Positions 14,751 through 22,170 of a DNA stretch of 22,178 bases are shown here, one piece after another (position 1 is the stretch's first letter; every line of letters starts with the position of its first letter). The DNA comes from JAABYT01 sp964194585. Lineage in GTDB: Bacteria; Pseudomonadota; Gammaproteobacteria; HK1. Under the pieces are notes generated by a model, which saw only the letters and a program-made list of their open reading frames with translations, did no database searches and was not told where the DNA came from. The DNA is taken from positions 1 through 22,178 of the forward strand of contig CAXMNG010000028.1 of the NCBI GenBank assembly GCA_964194585.1. Direction: 5' to 3'. The translations under genes and the position numbers were made by a program.

Positions 14751-15643
14751 GGCGTGGTCAGCAAGCGCATGAGGCTGGAGGTATCCCAGCGGCCACCGCC
14801 GCGGGCCTGAAGTTGGGCGTAGAACTGGTCCACCAGCGCGGTGACCGGAAGGCGTGCGTCGGCGCGCCTGCCTTCCGCCAGGCAGATGCCCAGATCCTTG
14901 CGCATCCAGTCCACCGCAAAGCCGAACTCGAACTCGTCCTCCAGCATGGTCGAGCCGCGATTTTCCATCTGCCAGGACTGCGCGGCGCCCTTGGAGATGA
15001 CATCCAGGACCAGCTTCGCGTCCAGCCCTACGCATTTGGCGAAGTTCATGCCCTCGGCAAGCCCCTGCACCAGACCGGCAATACAGATCTGGTTGACCAT
15101 CTTGGTGAGCTGGCCGGCGCCGGCCGGGCCCAGCAACGTGACCGCGCGAGCGTAGCTGTCGATGACGGGTTGCACGGTCTCGAAAACGTCCGCCTCGCCG
15201 CCCATCATGACGGTCAGGGCACCGTTCTGGGCGCCTGCCTCGCCTCCGGACACGGGGCCGTCCAGAAAGTGCAATTCGCGCTCCCGGGCATCGGCATCGA
15301 GCTCCCGGGCCAGCTCCGCGGAGGCGGTCGTGTGATCCACGAACACGCTGCCCGCCTGCATGCCCGAGAACGCACCGTCGCTGCCGGTGCTGATGGCGCG
15401 CACGTCATCGTCGTTGCCGACGCAGGCAAACACGATGCGAGCACCGCTCGCGGCCTCGGCGGGGGTAGGGGCGGAGCTGCCGGAGAACTTGCTCAACCAC
15501 TCTTCGGCTCGAGCGGCGGTACGATTGTAAACGGTCACCTGATGACCGGCGTCGGCCAGATGGCCTGCCATGTGAAAGCCCATGACGCCCAAGCCTATGA
15601 AGGCGACCTGCTGGGGATTGTTATTGCTCGAATCGGCGCTCAT
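14747..15643 (-). CDS. NAD(P)-dependent oxidoreductase, 3-hydroxyisobutyrate dehydrogenase family (second)
   Basis: A 298-residue protein of the usual family length. The dinucleotide motif AFIGLGVMGFHMA is at residues 14-26, with N40-R41 after the second strand suggesting NADP preference. The substrate signature DGPVSGGEAGA lies at 128-138 and the catalytic K181 in QLTKMVNQ. Candidates include 3-hydroxyisobutyrate, tartronate semialdehyde (GarR/GlxR-like) or succinic semialdehyde chemistry. It differs clearly from the other family member at 4386-5354. The ATG at 15643 has a strong ribosome site GGAGGGG four bases upstream. It is divergent from the trans-sulfuration-type gene across 199 bases. 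Confidence 0.89.
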   Translation of the reverse strand: MSADSSNNNPQQVAFIGLGVMGFHMAGHLADAGHQVTVYNRTAARAEEWLSKFSGSSAPTPAEAASGARIVFACVGNDDDVRAISTGSDGAFSGMQAGSVFVDHTTASAELARELDADARERELHFLDGPVSGGEAGAQNGALTVMMGGEADVFETVQPVIDSYARAVTLLGPAGAGQLTKMVNQICIAGLVQGLAEGMNFAKCVGLDAKLVLDVISKGAAQSWQMENRGSTMLEDEFEFGFAVDWMRKDLGICLAEGRRADARLPVTALVDQFYAQLQARGGGRWDTSSLMRLLTTP

Positions 15644-15842
15644 CGGGCCCCTCCGTCTGCATTGAATGATTGATCGTGAAACAGCCGTGGGCGGGCTGCC
15701 CTGGCTTCCCGGTGATTATGGCGACCGCGGCGGGGAGCGGCAACAAAGGGGCCGCCACGGATCGTATTTCACTTTTACTTCCGGGGAAAATCGTGGACCA
15801 TATAGCCCCTCTTCCCATCGCCTTCATGAGGACACCAGTTCC

Positions 15843-17012
15843 ATGGGATCCAGCAATTCGCTTCAATTCAGTACTCAGCAGATTCACGCGGGCGTGGAAC
15901 CCGATCCGGTTACGGGGGCCATTCTGACACCCATCTATCAGTCGACCACCTATGTGCAGGAATCCATCGACAACTACCTGAGCAAGGGTTACTCCTACTC
16001 GCGCTCGGGAAATCCGACGGTGCGCGCTCTGGAGAACAAGCTCACGATACTCGAGGGTGGCGTCGAATGCCGTGCATTCTCCACCGGCATGGCGGCCACT
16101 ACCGCGACGATGATGGCGCTGCTGAACGCCGGAGATCATGCCATCATCTCCGACGTGGCCTACGGCGGCACCATTCGCCTCGCCACTATGATATTGCCGC
16201 GATTCGGGGTCGAGTTCACCTTCGCCGATACTTCGAATCCGGATGCGGTGCGCAAGAGCCTGCGCGATAACACGCGCCTGATTTTCACCGAGACACCGGC
16301 CAATCCGACCTTGAAGCTGACCGACATCGCGGCCATCTCCGCGATCGCACGCGAGCGCTCGATCCCGCACGCGGTGGACAACACCTTTCTGACGCCCTAC
16401 TACCAGCGCCCCCTCGAGATGGGCGCGGACTTGTCCATCCACAGCACCACGAAGTACTTCGACGGCCACAACGCGACCGTGGGGGGCGCCGTCATCAGCG
16501 CCACGAATGAGCTCGACGAGTCTATCAAGTTCGTACAGAACACGACCGGAAACATCATGTCGCCCCAGGTGGCATGGCTGACGATGCAGGGTTGCAAGAC
16601 GCTGTCGGTGCGCATGGACGCACAATCCGCCAATGCGCTGACCATTGCCGAGTATCTGGAAGGCCACGCGAAAGTGGAAAGGGTGTGCTATCCGGGCCTC
16701 GCGTCCTTCGAACAGCACCGGCTCGCCAGGGAGCAGGCGACAGGTTTCGGCGCCATCGCCTGGTTCGAGGTCAAGGGCGGCGCCCGCGCCGGCAAACAAC
16801 TGATGGACTCGGTGAAGCTATGGTCGCTGGCGGAGAATCTCGGCTCGGTGGAGTCCCTGGTCACGCACCCCGTGACCATGACCCACGCCGATGTGGACGA
16901 GGCCGAGCGCACACGGGTAGGCATCACCGATGGGCTGGTGCGCCTGTCGGTGGGATTGGAGGCGGCGGAAGATCTGATCGCCGATCTGGAGCAGGGACTG
17001 GCGACGATCTAG
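15843..17012 (+). CDS. trans-sulfuration PLP enzyme (cystathionine gamma-synthase/lyase type)
   Basis: A 389-residue Cys/Met-metabolism PLP enzyme of normal length. The cofactor lysine is K204 in HSTTKYFDGHN, the phosphate-binding YSR is at 52-54, STGMAA at 80-85, and the ring-nitrogen aspartate D179 in AVDNTF. The C-terminal domain has the conserved SLGSVESL-like segment (LGSVESLVTHP) and VRLSVGLE. It may be cystathionine gamma-synthase, cystathionine gamma-lyase, methionine gamma-lyase or O-acyl-homoserine sulfhydrylase; motif reading does not separate these. The ATG at 15843 follows GAGGA by 10 bases; the longer frame from 15666 has no family similarity. The 199-base divergent upstream region shows no recognisable SAM riboswitch. 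It ends at a palindrome shared with the convergent DUF2058 gene. Confidence 0.9.
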   Translation: MGSSNSLQFSTQQIHAGVEPDPVTGAILTPIYQSTTYVQESIDNYLSKGYSYSRSGNPTVRALENKLTILEGGVECRAFSTGMAATTATMMALLNAGDHAIISDVAYGGTIRLATMILPRFGVEFTFADTSNPDAVRKSLRDNTRLIFTETPANPTLKLTDIAAISAIARERSIPHAVDNTFLTPYYQRPLEMGADLSIHSTTKYFDGHNATVGGAVISATNELDESIKFVQNTTGNIMSPQVAWLTMQGCKTLSVRMDAQSANALTIAEYLEGHAKVERVCYPGLASFEQHRLAREQATGFGAIAWFEVKGGARAGKQLMDSVKLWSLAENLGSVESLVTHPVTMTHADVDEAERTRVGITDGLVRLSVGLEAAEDLIADLEQGLATI

Positions 17013-17026
17013 TGCTAGCGGGGCGC

Positions 17027-17053
17027 GGGGGACAGATTTCAAATCTGTCCCCC
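17027..17053. terminator. 13-bp-arm palindrome, probable bidirectional terminator
   Basis: GGGGGACAGATTT (17027-17039) and AAATCTGTCCCCC (17041-17053) are perfect inverse copies around a single C. It begins 15 bases after one stop and ends one base before the other gene's stop. The GGGGACAGATTT...AAATCTGTCCCC sequence is a dispersed palindrome that I recall from other gammaproteobacterial genomes, where some copies lie by REP-associated transposases; none is seen here. Confidence 0.85.
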
Positions 17054-17054
17054 C

Positions 17055-17630
17055 CTACCAACTGATGTCATCAGGCACCGGATGCTGGTCGGCGTCGCCG
17101 TCGACTTCACTTGGGCCTCCGTCTCCCTCGGCGCCACCGCAGACCACCGTCTGGGGAGCGAGCGCGAGCAACTGCTCGGCCACCGGGAGGGGCAGGAGAT
17201 GATGGTCGCCGTCCAGCGCCGCGATAACGATGGCGCCCGCTGTGAGTTGTGCGCGTTGCTCCTCCGTCACATAGATTCGCTTGATGCGTTTCCCCTTGAC
17301 GAAGCTATACGCAATGTCTGCTTCCGGGTGATTCAGTCGTCCGGTCTCGACCAGTTCCTGGATCTTTCGGCGCAGGGCCTTTTTGGCGCTCTCGGCCACC
17401 GAGCCGCCATCCAGCGTAGAGTCGCGCAAAAATCGTGCCGTGCGCCGCTGATTCTCCCGCAGCACGTGTCGAGAAGAAGTGATCGGTTGCTCGCCGTCCG
17501 ATTGTGCCGGCGATTTCTTGTGCTTCTTTGCGGACCCGGCCCTGGTGCGCTTTGATCGCCGGGATTTTTCCCGTCGCTGCTCGCTGACCAGACCGACTTT
17601 TAGCAGCTCGTCCCGAAGGGAATTTCCCAT
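17055..17630 (-). CDS. DUF2058 (YaiL-type) nucleoprotein/polynucleotide-associated protein
   Basis: A 191-residue member of DUF2058, a gammaproteobacterial family annotated as nucleoprotein/polynucleotide-associated; its true function is unknown. The typical opening SLRDELLKVGLVSEQ is followed by a lysine/arginine-rich stretch (KSRRSKRTRAGSAKKHKK) suited to nucleic-acid binding. The conserved core FVKGKRIKRIYVTEEQRAQL, AIVIAALDGDHHLLP and VAEQLLALAP follows. The C-terminal tail is acidic and Gly-rich. The ATG at 17630 matches the family start; an upstream TTG-type extension adds 22 unrelated residues. It is convergent with the trans-sulfuration gene and divergent from the flavodoxin-like gene, so it is probably monocistronic. 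Confidence 0.88.
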   Translation of the reverse strand: MGNSLRDELLKVGLVSEQRREKSRRSKRTRAGSAKKHKKSPAQSDGEQPITSSRHVLRENQRRTARFLRDSTLDGGSVAESAKKALRRKIQELVETGRLNHPEADIAYSFVKGKRIKRIYVTEEQRAQLTAGAIVIAALDGDHHLLPLPVAEQLLALAPQTVVCGGAEGDGGPSEVDGDADQHPVPDDISW

Positions 17631-17746
17631 TCCGTGCTCGCTCTTGCGCGATGCCTCTTGCGTCACGGGTGCACATTCAACCGCAATGGAGAACACTTCG
17701 CAAATCGTCTAACCTGCCGGCGATCCGCGCGTGATGCCATTCAGCC

Positions 17747-18208
17747 TTGAAACATCTCCTCATCGTCTACCACTCTCAGACCGGCCACACACAGGCAATG
17801 GCCGAGGCGGTCCTGCGTGGGGCGAGCCGCGAGGATGTGGACGGTGTCGAAACGCGCATGCTGCGAAGCCGGGATGCCGGCCCGGAAGATCTGCTGTGGG
17901 CCGACGCCCTGATCCTCGGAACCCCGGAGAATTTCGGATACATGTCGGGCGCCGTGAAGGATTTTCTCGACCGTACCTACTATCCTTGCGAAGGCAAGGT
18001 GGAAAGCCTGCCCTATGCGATTTTCATCAGCGCCGGCAACGACGGCAGCGGCGCCCTGAACAGCATTCAGCGGATCGCCAGAGGCTATCCACTGCGAGCC
18101 GTGCAGGAGCCAATCATCGCCCGCGGGGAAACCACCGATGCGGCCCTGGCCTCATGCGAGGAGCTCGGTCTGGCCATGGCCGCGGGGCTCGAAATGGGTG
18201 TGTTCTGA
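17747..18208 (+). CDS. flavodoxin-like / NADPH-dependent FMN reductase family protein
   Basis: A 153-residue flavodoxin-fold protein. The FMN phosphate loop HSQTGHTQAMAEAV lies at residues 9-22, and the isoalloxazine-binding segments are TPENFGYMSGAVKDFLD (about 59-75) and ISAGNDGSG (about 93-101). It should bind FMN noncovalently and act as an electron carrier or small NAD(P)H:quinone/FMN reductase. The family start MKHLLIVYHSQTG requires initiation at TTG (17747); no in-frame ATG or GTG exists nearby and there is no strong ribosome site, so expression may be weak. The actin-like gene follows after 66 bases with its own possible promoter. Confidence 0.85.
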   Translation: MKHLLIVYHSQTGHTQAMAEAVLRGASREDVDGVETRMLRSRDAGPEDLLWADALILGTPENFGYMSGAVKDFLDRTYYPCEGKVESLPYAIFISAGNDGSGALNSIQRIARGYPLRAVQEPIIARGETTDAALASCEELGLAMAAGLEMGVF

Positions 18209-18215
18209 ACGTATT

Positions 18216-18244
18216 TTGACCGCCTTATATCGGCGTGCTAGAAG
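18216..18244 (+). promoter_or_regulatory. candidate sigma-70 promoter for the actin-like gene
   Basis: TTGACC (18216-18221) and TAGAAG (18239-18244) are 17 bases apart, matching 5/6 and 4/6 of consensus. Transcription would start near 18251. That start would cut the ribosome site of the 7-codon upstream ORF out of the message but keep GGGA (18263-18266) before the GTG at 18275. Confidence 0.4.
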
Positions 18245-18254
18245 AGGAAATTCC

Positions 18255-18278
18255 ATGAAAGCGGGACGTCCAGCGTGA
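18255..18278 (+). CDS. 7-codon upstream ORF overlapping the actin-like start
   Basis: ATG at 18255 with a strong ribosome site (AGAGGAA, five bases upstream) encodes MKAGRPA and stops with TGA at 18276-18278. That stop overlaps the GTG start of the actin-like gene as GTGA. This suggests coupled re-initiation, if transcription begins upstream of 18244. It may instead be a chance ORF. Confidence 0.35.
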   Translation: MKAGRPA

Positions 18279-19327
18279 ATGTCGTTGGCATAGACATCGG
18301 CTTCGGGTTTACCAAGGCGAGCAACGGCAAGGATACGCTGATATTCAAGTCGATCTTCGGTGAGGCCACTGATATTCAGTTCCGCGAGCATCTCTTGAGC
18401 GCGGCTGGCCCCGAGGAGCACCTGCATATCGAGATGGAAGGCGAATCCTTCTTCGTCGGCGAGCTGGCCGAGCGCCAGAGTCACGTGCGCTCCTTCACCC
18501 TCGACCAGAACCAGTTCATCACGAACTTCGCCAAGATCATGGCTATGGCAGCCCTCTCACGGCTGGTATCGGCGAACGACACCGTCAACCTCGTGACCGG
18601 ACTGCCCGTCAGCTTTTATCGCCGGCACCGGGAGGAGCTTTCCGGTCTGTTACTCGGCGCTCACTCGCTGGTTACGCTGGATGCGAATGGCGTGCGCAAC
18701 GAGATGCCGATGACCGTCAACCAGGTGCGGGTCATCCCGCAACCGTTCGGTTCGCTTTTCAACCTCATGATGGGGGAGACGGCGGAGCTGAGCGACAAAC
18801 GTTACGTGCAAGACAAGATCGGCGTCGTCGATATCGGATTTCGCACCACCGACTACACGGTCTCGGACAAGACCAAGTATTCTGGTCGCGGCAGCGGCTC
18901 TTCGGAGTCCGGCATCGCGCGCGCCTTCGCGATGATCGCCGCCAAGCTGCTGGAGGAGACTGGCGTCGACGTGGAGCTCTACCGGATGTACGACGCCGTG
19001 GCCCGCGGGTCGATCAAGATTCGCGGCAAGACCATCGATCTGAGGCCGCTGACGGAAGAAGCGTTCAGTAAGCTCGCCTCGGCAGTCGCCACCGAGGTCG
19101 ACCGCCTGTGGGCGGATGACTGGGACATCGATCTCATCGTCGTCACCGGCGGCGGCGGCGCGGTGCTGGCGCCCTATCTCGAGCCTCTTCTGAGCGGTGA
19201 GGTGCTTGGCCTCGACCCGACCGCGGATTCACGCCTGAACAACGTTCGTGGCTACTGGAAGTACGGGCGCAATGTCTGGGGCGCCGAGCGTCAAGTGGTA
19301 GAAAAGAAGGTCGCCGCGGAAAGCTGA
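18275..19327 (+). CDS. ParM/StbA-like actin-fold ATPase
   Basis: A 350-residue actin/Hsp70-superfamily ATPase close in layout to ParM-like and archaeal Ta0583-like actins. Phosphate-1 is GIDIGFGFTK (5-14), phosphate-2 VVDIGFRTTD (184-193) and the adenosine motif IVVTGGGGAV (288-297). The TNFAKIMAMAALSRL helix and VTGLPVSFY (107-115) are typical of this group. Plasmid members polymerise to segregate DNA together with a DNA-binding ParR adaptor and a parC site; no ParR-like gene or iterons are seen here, so segregation is not supported and the role is open. The GTG at 18275 has GGGA eight bases upstream and overlaps a 7-codon upstream ORF. The gene ends 46 bases before the convergent regulator. 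Confidence 0.82.
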   Translation: MNVVGIDIGFGFTKASNGKDTLIFKSIFGEATDIQFREHLLSAAGPEEHLHIEMEGESFFVGELAERQSHVRSFTLDQNQFITNFAKIMAMAALSRLVSANDTVNLVTGLPVSFYRRHREELSGLLLGAHSLVTLDANGVRNEMPMTVNQVRVIPQPFGSLFNLMMGETAELSDKRYVQDKIGVVDIGFRTTDYTVSDKTKYSGRGSGSSESGIARAFAMIAAKLLEETGVDVELYRMYDAVARGSIKIRGKTIDLRPLTEEAFSKLASAVATEVDRLWADDWDIDLIVVTGGGGAVLAPYLEPLLSGEVLGLDPTADSRLNNVRGYWKYGRNVWGAERQVVEKKVAAES

Positions 19328-19330
19328 TTC

Positions 19331-19351
19331 GCCGCGCCGGCCTGGCGCGGC
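19331..19351. terminator. GC-rich hairpin between convergent genes
   Basis: GCCGCGCC (19331-19338) pairs perfectly with GGCGCGGC (19344-19351) around the loop GGCCT, four bases after the stop of the actin-like gene. There is no T-run, so intrinsic termination is uncertain. Confidence 0.5.
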
Positions 19352-19373
19352 CGGATCCTATGTGACGTATCCC

Positions 19374-20330
19374 TTATTGCGTACCCCTTGACTGCGACAG
19401 GCGACGGGGCTCGGCCTGTTGGCTGCGGCTCAATTCCGCTTCTTCCAGCAACCATTCACGAAAGGCCACCACCCTGGGGCGCTCGGCGGTGATCAGGGGG
19501 CAGACGATATAGTAGGCGAAGTGCGCCGGGAAGCTGAGATCGAACGGCCGTATCAGTCTTCCAGCCGCGATGTCATCGGCAACCAGCACATGGCCCACCA
19601 GCGCCACGCCCTGGCCATCGATGGCGGCCTCCACGGCCATGCTCGCCATGCTGAAGGTGGGTCCGCGGCCGAGATCGCAGGAAGTCACGCCGGCGGCCTG
19701 CAGCCACATGCGCCAGTCCGGATAGCTGTCGTCCTGGTAGGGGGCGGTGTGGTGCAGGAGTGTGTGCCGGCACAGGTCCCCGGGCGCCTGCAAAGGATTG
19801 TTTCCCTCCAGCAGCCGCGGGCTGCATACGGGTATCACCACCTCGTCCATGAGGCAATCAACGCGCATGCCCTCGTATTGGCCGGTGCCGTAACGCACGG
19901 CGATGTCGACACCCTCGCGCATCAAATCCACCAAGTGCATGGAGGCGTCCAGGCGCACGTCGTAACCGGGATGCTTCCGGGTGAAACGGTCCAGCCGCGT
20001 CACCAGCCATTTGGCGCCGAAGGACGGCGGTACGGTGACCGTGAAGGGCCCGCTATCGTCCCTGGCGCGAACCGCCTCCATTGCCTCCGCCAGGCGGTCG
20101 AAGCCCTCGCGTAGACCCGGCACGCAGGCCTGACCCGCGTCGGTGAGCAGCAGCGCGCGGTTGGCCCGCCTGAACAGCTTGACGCCGAGATAGGCCTCCA
20201 GGCCCTTGACCTGGTGGCTGACCGCCGCCGGCGTCACGTGCAGCTCCTCGGCGGCGCGGGTCAGACTCAGATATCTGGCCGCCGATTCGAATGCGCGCAG
20301 GGCATTCAGGGGCGGCAGGCGACGTTCCAT
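19374..20330 (-). CDS. LysR family transcriptional regulator, GcvA type
   Basis: A 318-residue LysR regulator. The opening RRLPPLNALRAFESAARYLS is characteristic of the GcvA-like subgroup; the winged HTH covers residues 1-62 (LTRAAEELHVTPAAVSHQVK recognition region, FRRANRALLLTDAGQ wing). The effector domain runs from about 95 to 300 (FTVTVPPSFGAKWLVTRLDRF, GVDIAVRYG, CSPRLL). It presumably regulates itself or the divergent DUF1127 gene from the 132-base shared intergenic region, which contains the small palindrome at 20352-20366. True gcvA control of glycine cleavage is not implied, since no gcv genes are present. The C-terminal tail is basic and longer than needed for the domain. Confidence 0.92.
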   Translation of the reverse strand: MERRLPPLNALRAFESAARYLSLTRAAEELHVTPAAVSHQVKGLEAYLGVKLFRRANRALLLTDAGQACVPGLREGFDRLAEAMEAVRARDDSGPFTVTVPPSFGAKWLVTRLDRFTRKHPGYDVRLDASMHLVDLMREGVDIAVRYGTGQYEGMRVDCLMDEVVIPVCSPRLLEGNNPLQAPGDLCRHTLLHHTAPYQDDSYPDWRMWLQAAGVTSCDLGRGPTFSMASMAVEAAIDGQGVALVGHVLVADDIAAGRLIRPFDLSFPAHFAYYIVCPLITAERPRVVAFREWLLEEAELSRSQQAEPRRLSQSRGTQ

Positions 20331-20351
20331 TGATTAGATTCTCTCAACAAT

Positions 20352-20366
20352 AGAAGCAAATCTTCT
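20352..20366. promoter_or_regulatory. candidate regulator-binding palindrome
   Basis: AGAAG-CAAAT-CTTCT is a perfect 5-bp-arm inverted repeat of the size bound by LysR dimers. It lies between the divergent LysR and DUF1127 genes, 22 bases from the LysR start. A LysR T-N11-A match is only approximate. Confidence 0.3.
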
Positions 20367-20369
20367 CGT

Positions 20370-20398
20370 TTGTGGAAAGTGCTTGTAATGACTAGATT
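20370..20398 (+). promoter_or_regulatory. candidate promoter for the DUF1127 gene
   Basis: TTGTGG (20370-20375) and TAGATT (20393-20398) have 17-base spacing but only moderate matches. If used, transcription begins near 20405, which would exclude the ATG at 20388 and favour the TTG at 20463. Confidence 0.3.
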
Positions 20399-20462
20399 TA
20401 CACCCAACATCCGGGTATCCACCTTACCTGTAAATTTCACAAAACACACGAGGAAATCTAAA

Positions 20463-20930
20463 TTGAACATCAGACGAAATCAAGACTCACCACGGGTGGT
20501 GCTATTGGATCCGGGAGTCAATCGACGGGTCGCCGTCATCGTTGACCGGGGCGACACGAACAACCTGGTTCCCGGCACCAACATCACCATGGACGAGCTT
20601 CAGCAGTACCAGCTCCTGGGGCGTCGGCTGCAGGCAAAGGCCACGGCCTCGGCCCTCGCCGGCCTCCTCAGGGCTGTCGTCTGGCCCGTGAAAAAGCTCG
20701 CCGCGGCCTATGGGCGGGTGAGCAGGCAAGTCGCCGCCACACGCCAACTGGGAGCCCTGGACGACCATATGCTCCGGGACATCGGCATTCGCCGGGACAA
20801 TATCCCCCGGGTGGTCGCGGGTCTCATGAACCGTCCGGCGGTCGCGGTTGCGGCGCCGGCGCCGGTGGTGTTGCGACCGGTCGGCCAGCAGGCGGCCTGC
20901 AACGACCCTCATGCCAGAACGGCCGCCTGA
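20463..20930 (+). CDS. DUF1127 domain protein
   Basis: A 155-residue protein whose middle part holds a DUF1127 motif: RQLGALDDHMLRDIGIRRDNI (about residues 98-118), preceded by an amphipathic helix (LRAVVWPVKKLAAAYGRV). DUF1127 proteins are usually 45-70 residues, often stress-induced, with RNA- or membrane-associated regulatory roles in some bacteria; here an N-terminal extension of about 60 residues and an Ala/Val/Pro-rich tail are added. The TTG at 20463 was chosen because GAGGA lies exactly eight bases upstream; an in-frame ATG at 20388 (25 residues longer) with a weaker site GGAAAG is the alternative. It is divergent from the LysR gene and followed by a small unknown gene. Confidence 0.75.
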   Translation: MNIRRNQDSPRVVLLDPGVNRRVAVIVDRGDTNNLVPGTNITMDELQQYQLLGRRLQAKATASALAGLLRAVVWPVKKLAAAYGRVSRQVAATRQLGALDDHMLRDIGIRRDNIPRVVAGLMNRPAVAVAAPAPVVLRPVGQQAACNDPHARTAA

Positions 20931-20984
20931 GAGCGGCTCGAATCAAACTCTTTGGATCGCAGTTTTCACTTGGAGGACAGGAAA

Positions 20985-21251
20985 ATGGAACGATTTGTAT
21001 CAGCTTATGGCCGCGCGCTGTTCCCGCAGCGATACGGATCCCGTGACGGCGTGGACACCGATGGCCGGCCTGCCGGCAGCGGACAGCCCATGGCGCTCGC
21101 GCCGGGAGGCCTGGAACTCGCCATGGGCGCGGGCATCTACCATGTGGTGGTTGCCGTCGAAGGGCTGCTGGCCGGACTCCGGCAACGGCTGGCCCTATGG
21201 CGGGCGAGGCCGGCGCGCAGGTCCAGCACCACGCCCGTGGGCTGCGGCTGA
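20985..21251 (+). CDS. small hypothetical protein following DUF1127
   Basis: An 88-residue protein of no recognised family. The ATG has a strong ribosome site, GGAGGACAGGAAA directly before it, which supports real translation. The N-terminus (MERFVSAYGRALFPQRYGS) is basic-aromatic, the middle is Gly/Pro-rich, and residues about 50-75 form an amphipathic or hydrophobic helix ending in arginines (VVVAVEGLLAGLRQRLALWR), reminiscent of the helix in DUF1127 proteins. It lies 54 bases after the DUF1127 stop and 73 before cysE, so an operon is likely. Confidence 0.6.
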   Translation: MERFVSAYGRALFPQRYGSRDGVDTDGRPAGSGQPMALAPGGLELAMGAGIYHVVVAVEGLLAGLRQRLALWRARPARRSSTTPVGCG

Positions 21252-21324
21252 TGCCGGCGGCCGGCCTACCCGGCGGTTGCCACAGGTCCCGGCCTGGCAC
21301 ACACTGCTGATAATGGAGGGCATC

Positions 21325-22161
21325 ATGGCACGCAGTCAGTCGCCGAGAATTGCGCGGGCAGCGCTGGACCCGCTCTGGCAGAGCATCCGCGAGGAGGTCG
21401 CCGGGGACGCCAATCGCGAACCCGTGCTGGCGAGCTTTCTGCACGCCACGGTGTTGAATCACAAGAGTCTCGAGTATGCCCTGGGCTTTCTGCTGGCGGG
21501 CAAGCTCGAGTGCTCGGTGCTGCCGGCGATGCTGGTGCGCGAGCTGATCGTGGACGCAATGGAAGCAGACGCGAGCATCGGGCGATCGATTCGTACCGAT
21601 ATTCGCGCGGTTGGCGATCGGGATCCGGCGGCCAAGCGATTCTCGGAACCTTTTCTCTACTTCAAGGGCTTCCACGCCCTGCAAATCCATCGCGTGGCCC
21701 ACTGGCTGTGGCACGACGGTCGCGAAGCACTGGCGCTGTTTCTCCAGAACCGCACCTCGGAAGTGTTCGGCGTCGACATCCACCCAGCGGCCCGCATCGG
21801 CGACGGAATCCTCATCGACCATGCCACCAGCGTCGTCATCGGCGAGACTGCCGTCATCGAGGACAACGTGTCGATTCTTCACGAGGTTACCTTGGGCGGC
21901 ACCGGAAAAGCCGAAGGCGATCGCCATCCCAAGGTACGCCATGGTGTGCTCATCGGCGCCGGCGCGAAGATCCTCGGCAACGTGGAAGTGGGCCGCGGCG
22001 CCAAGGTCGGTGCCGGCAGCGTGGTGCTGGAAGACGTGCCGCCCCACTGCACGGTTGCCGGCATTCCGGCAAAGATCATCGGCACCCCGAACGTGGAAGA
22101 GCCGGCGCTGGAGATGGATCACCGCCTGCCCTGCAACCCGGATTTAGAAGACTGCAGCTGA
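21325..22161 (+). CDS. cysE: serine O-acetyltransferase
   Basis: A 278-residue CysE of the E. coli type, transferring acetyl from acetyl-CoA to L-serine to give O-acetylserine, the cysteine precursor. The N-terminal helical domain starts LWQSIREEVAGDANREPVLASFL; the left-handed beta-helix hexapeptide region follows (VFGVDIHPAARIGDGILIDHATSVVIGE). Catalytic histidines are in LIDHATS and GDRHPK, matching E. coli H158 and H193. The C-terminal tail after IPAKIIG, ending PDLEDCS, would normally mediate feedback inhibition and contact with CysK. The ATG at 21325 was chosen for its GGAGGG five bases upstream; an ATG at 21313 adds four residues. A long in-frame extension upstream overlaps the previous two genes and is rejected. 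Confidence 0.95.
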   Translation: MARSQSPRIARAALDPLWQSIREEVAGDANREPVLASFLHATVLNHKSLEYALGFLLAGKLECSVLPAMLVRELIVDAMEADASIGRSIRTDIRAVGDRDPAAKRFSEPFLYFKGFHALQIHRVAHWLWHDGREALALFLQNRTSEVFGVDIHPAARIGDGILIDHATSVVIGETAVIEDNVSILHEVTLGGTGKAEGDRHPKVRHGVLIGAGAKILGNVEVGRGAKVGAGSVVLEDVPPHCTVAGIPAKIIGTPNVEEPALEMDHRLPCNPDLEDCS

Positions 22162-22170
22162 ATGGCGATC

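Noticed and set aside
15644..15842. Possible SAM or other riboswitch upstream of the trans-sulfuration gene
   Set aside because: A GGCGG...CCGCC stem can be drawn, but no conserved riboswitch core was recognised; a covariance search would decide.
15621..16799. Minus-strand ORF of 392 codons
   Set aside because: It is antisense to the trans-sulfuration enzyme and has no family features.
18275..19327. Plasmid partition locus
   Set aside because: No ParR-like gene, iterons or replication gene is seen in the window; only the actin-like ATPase is present.
20824..22122. Minus-strand ORF of 432 codons
   Set aside because: It is antisense to cysE and the small gene before it; only GC-driven openness supports it.
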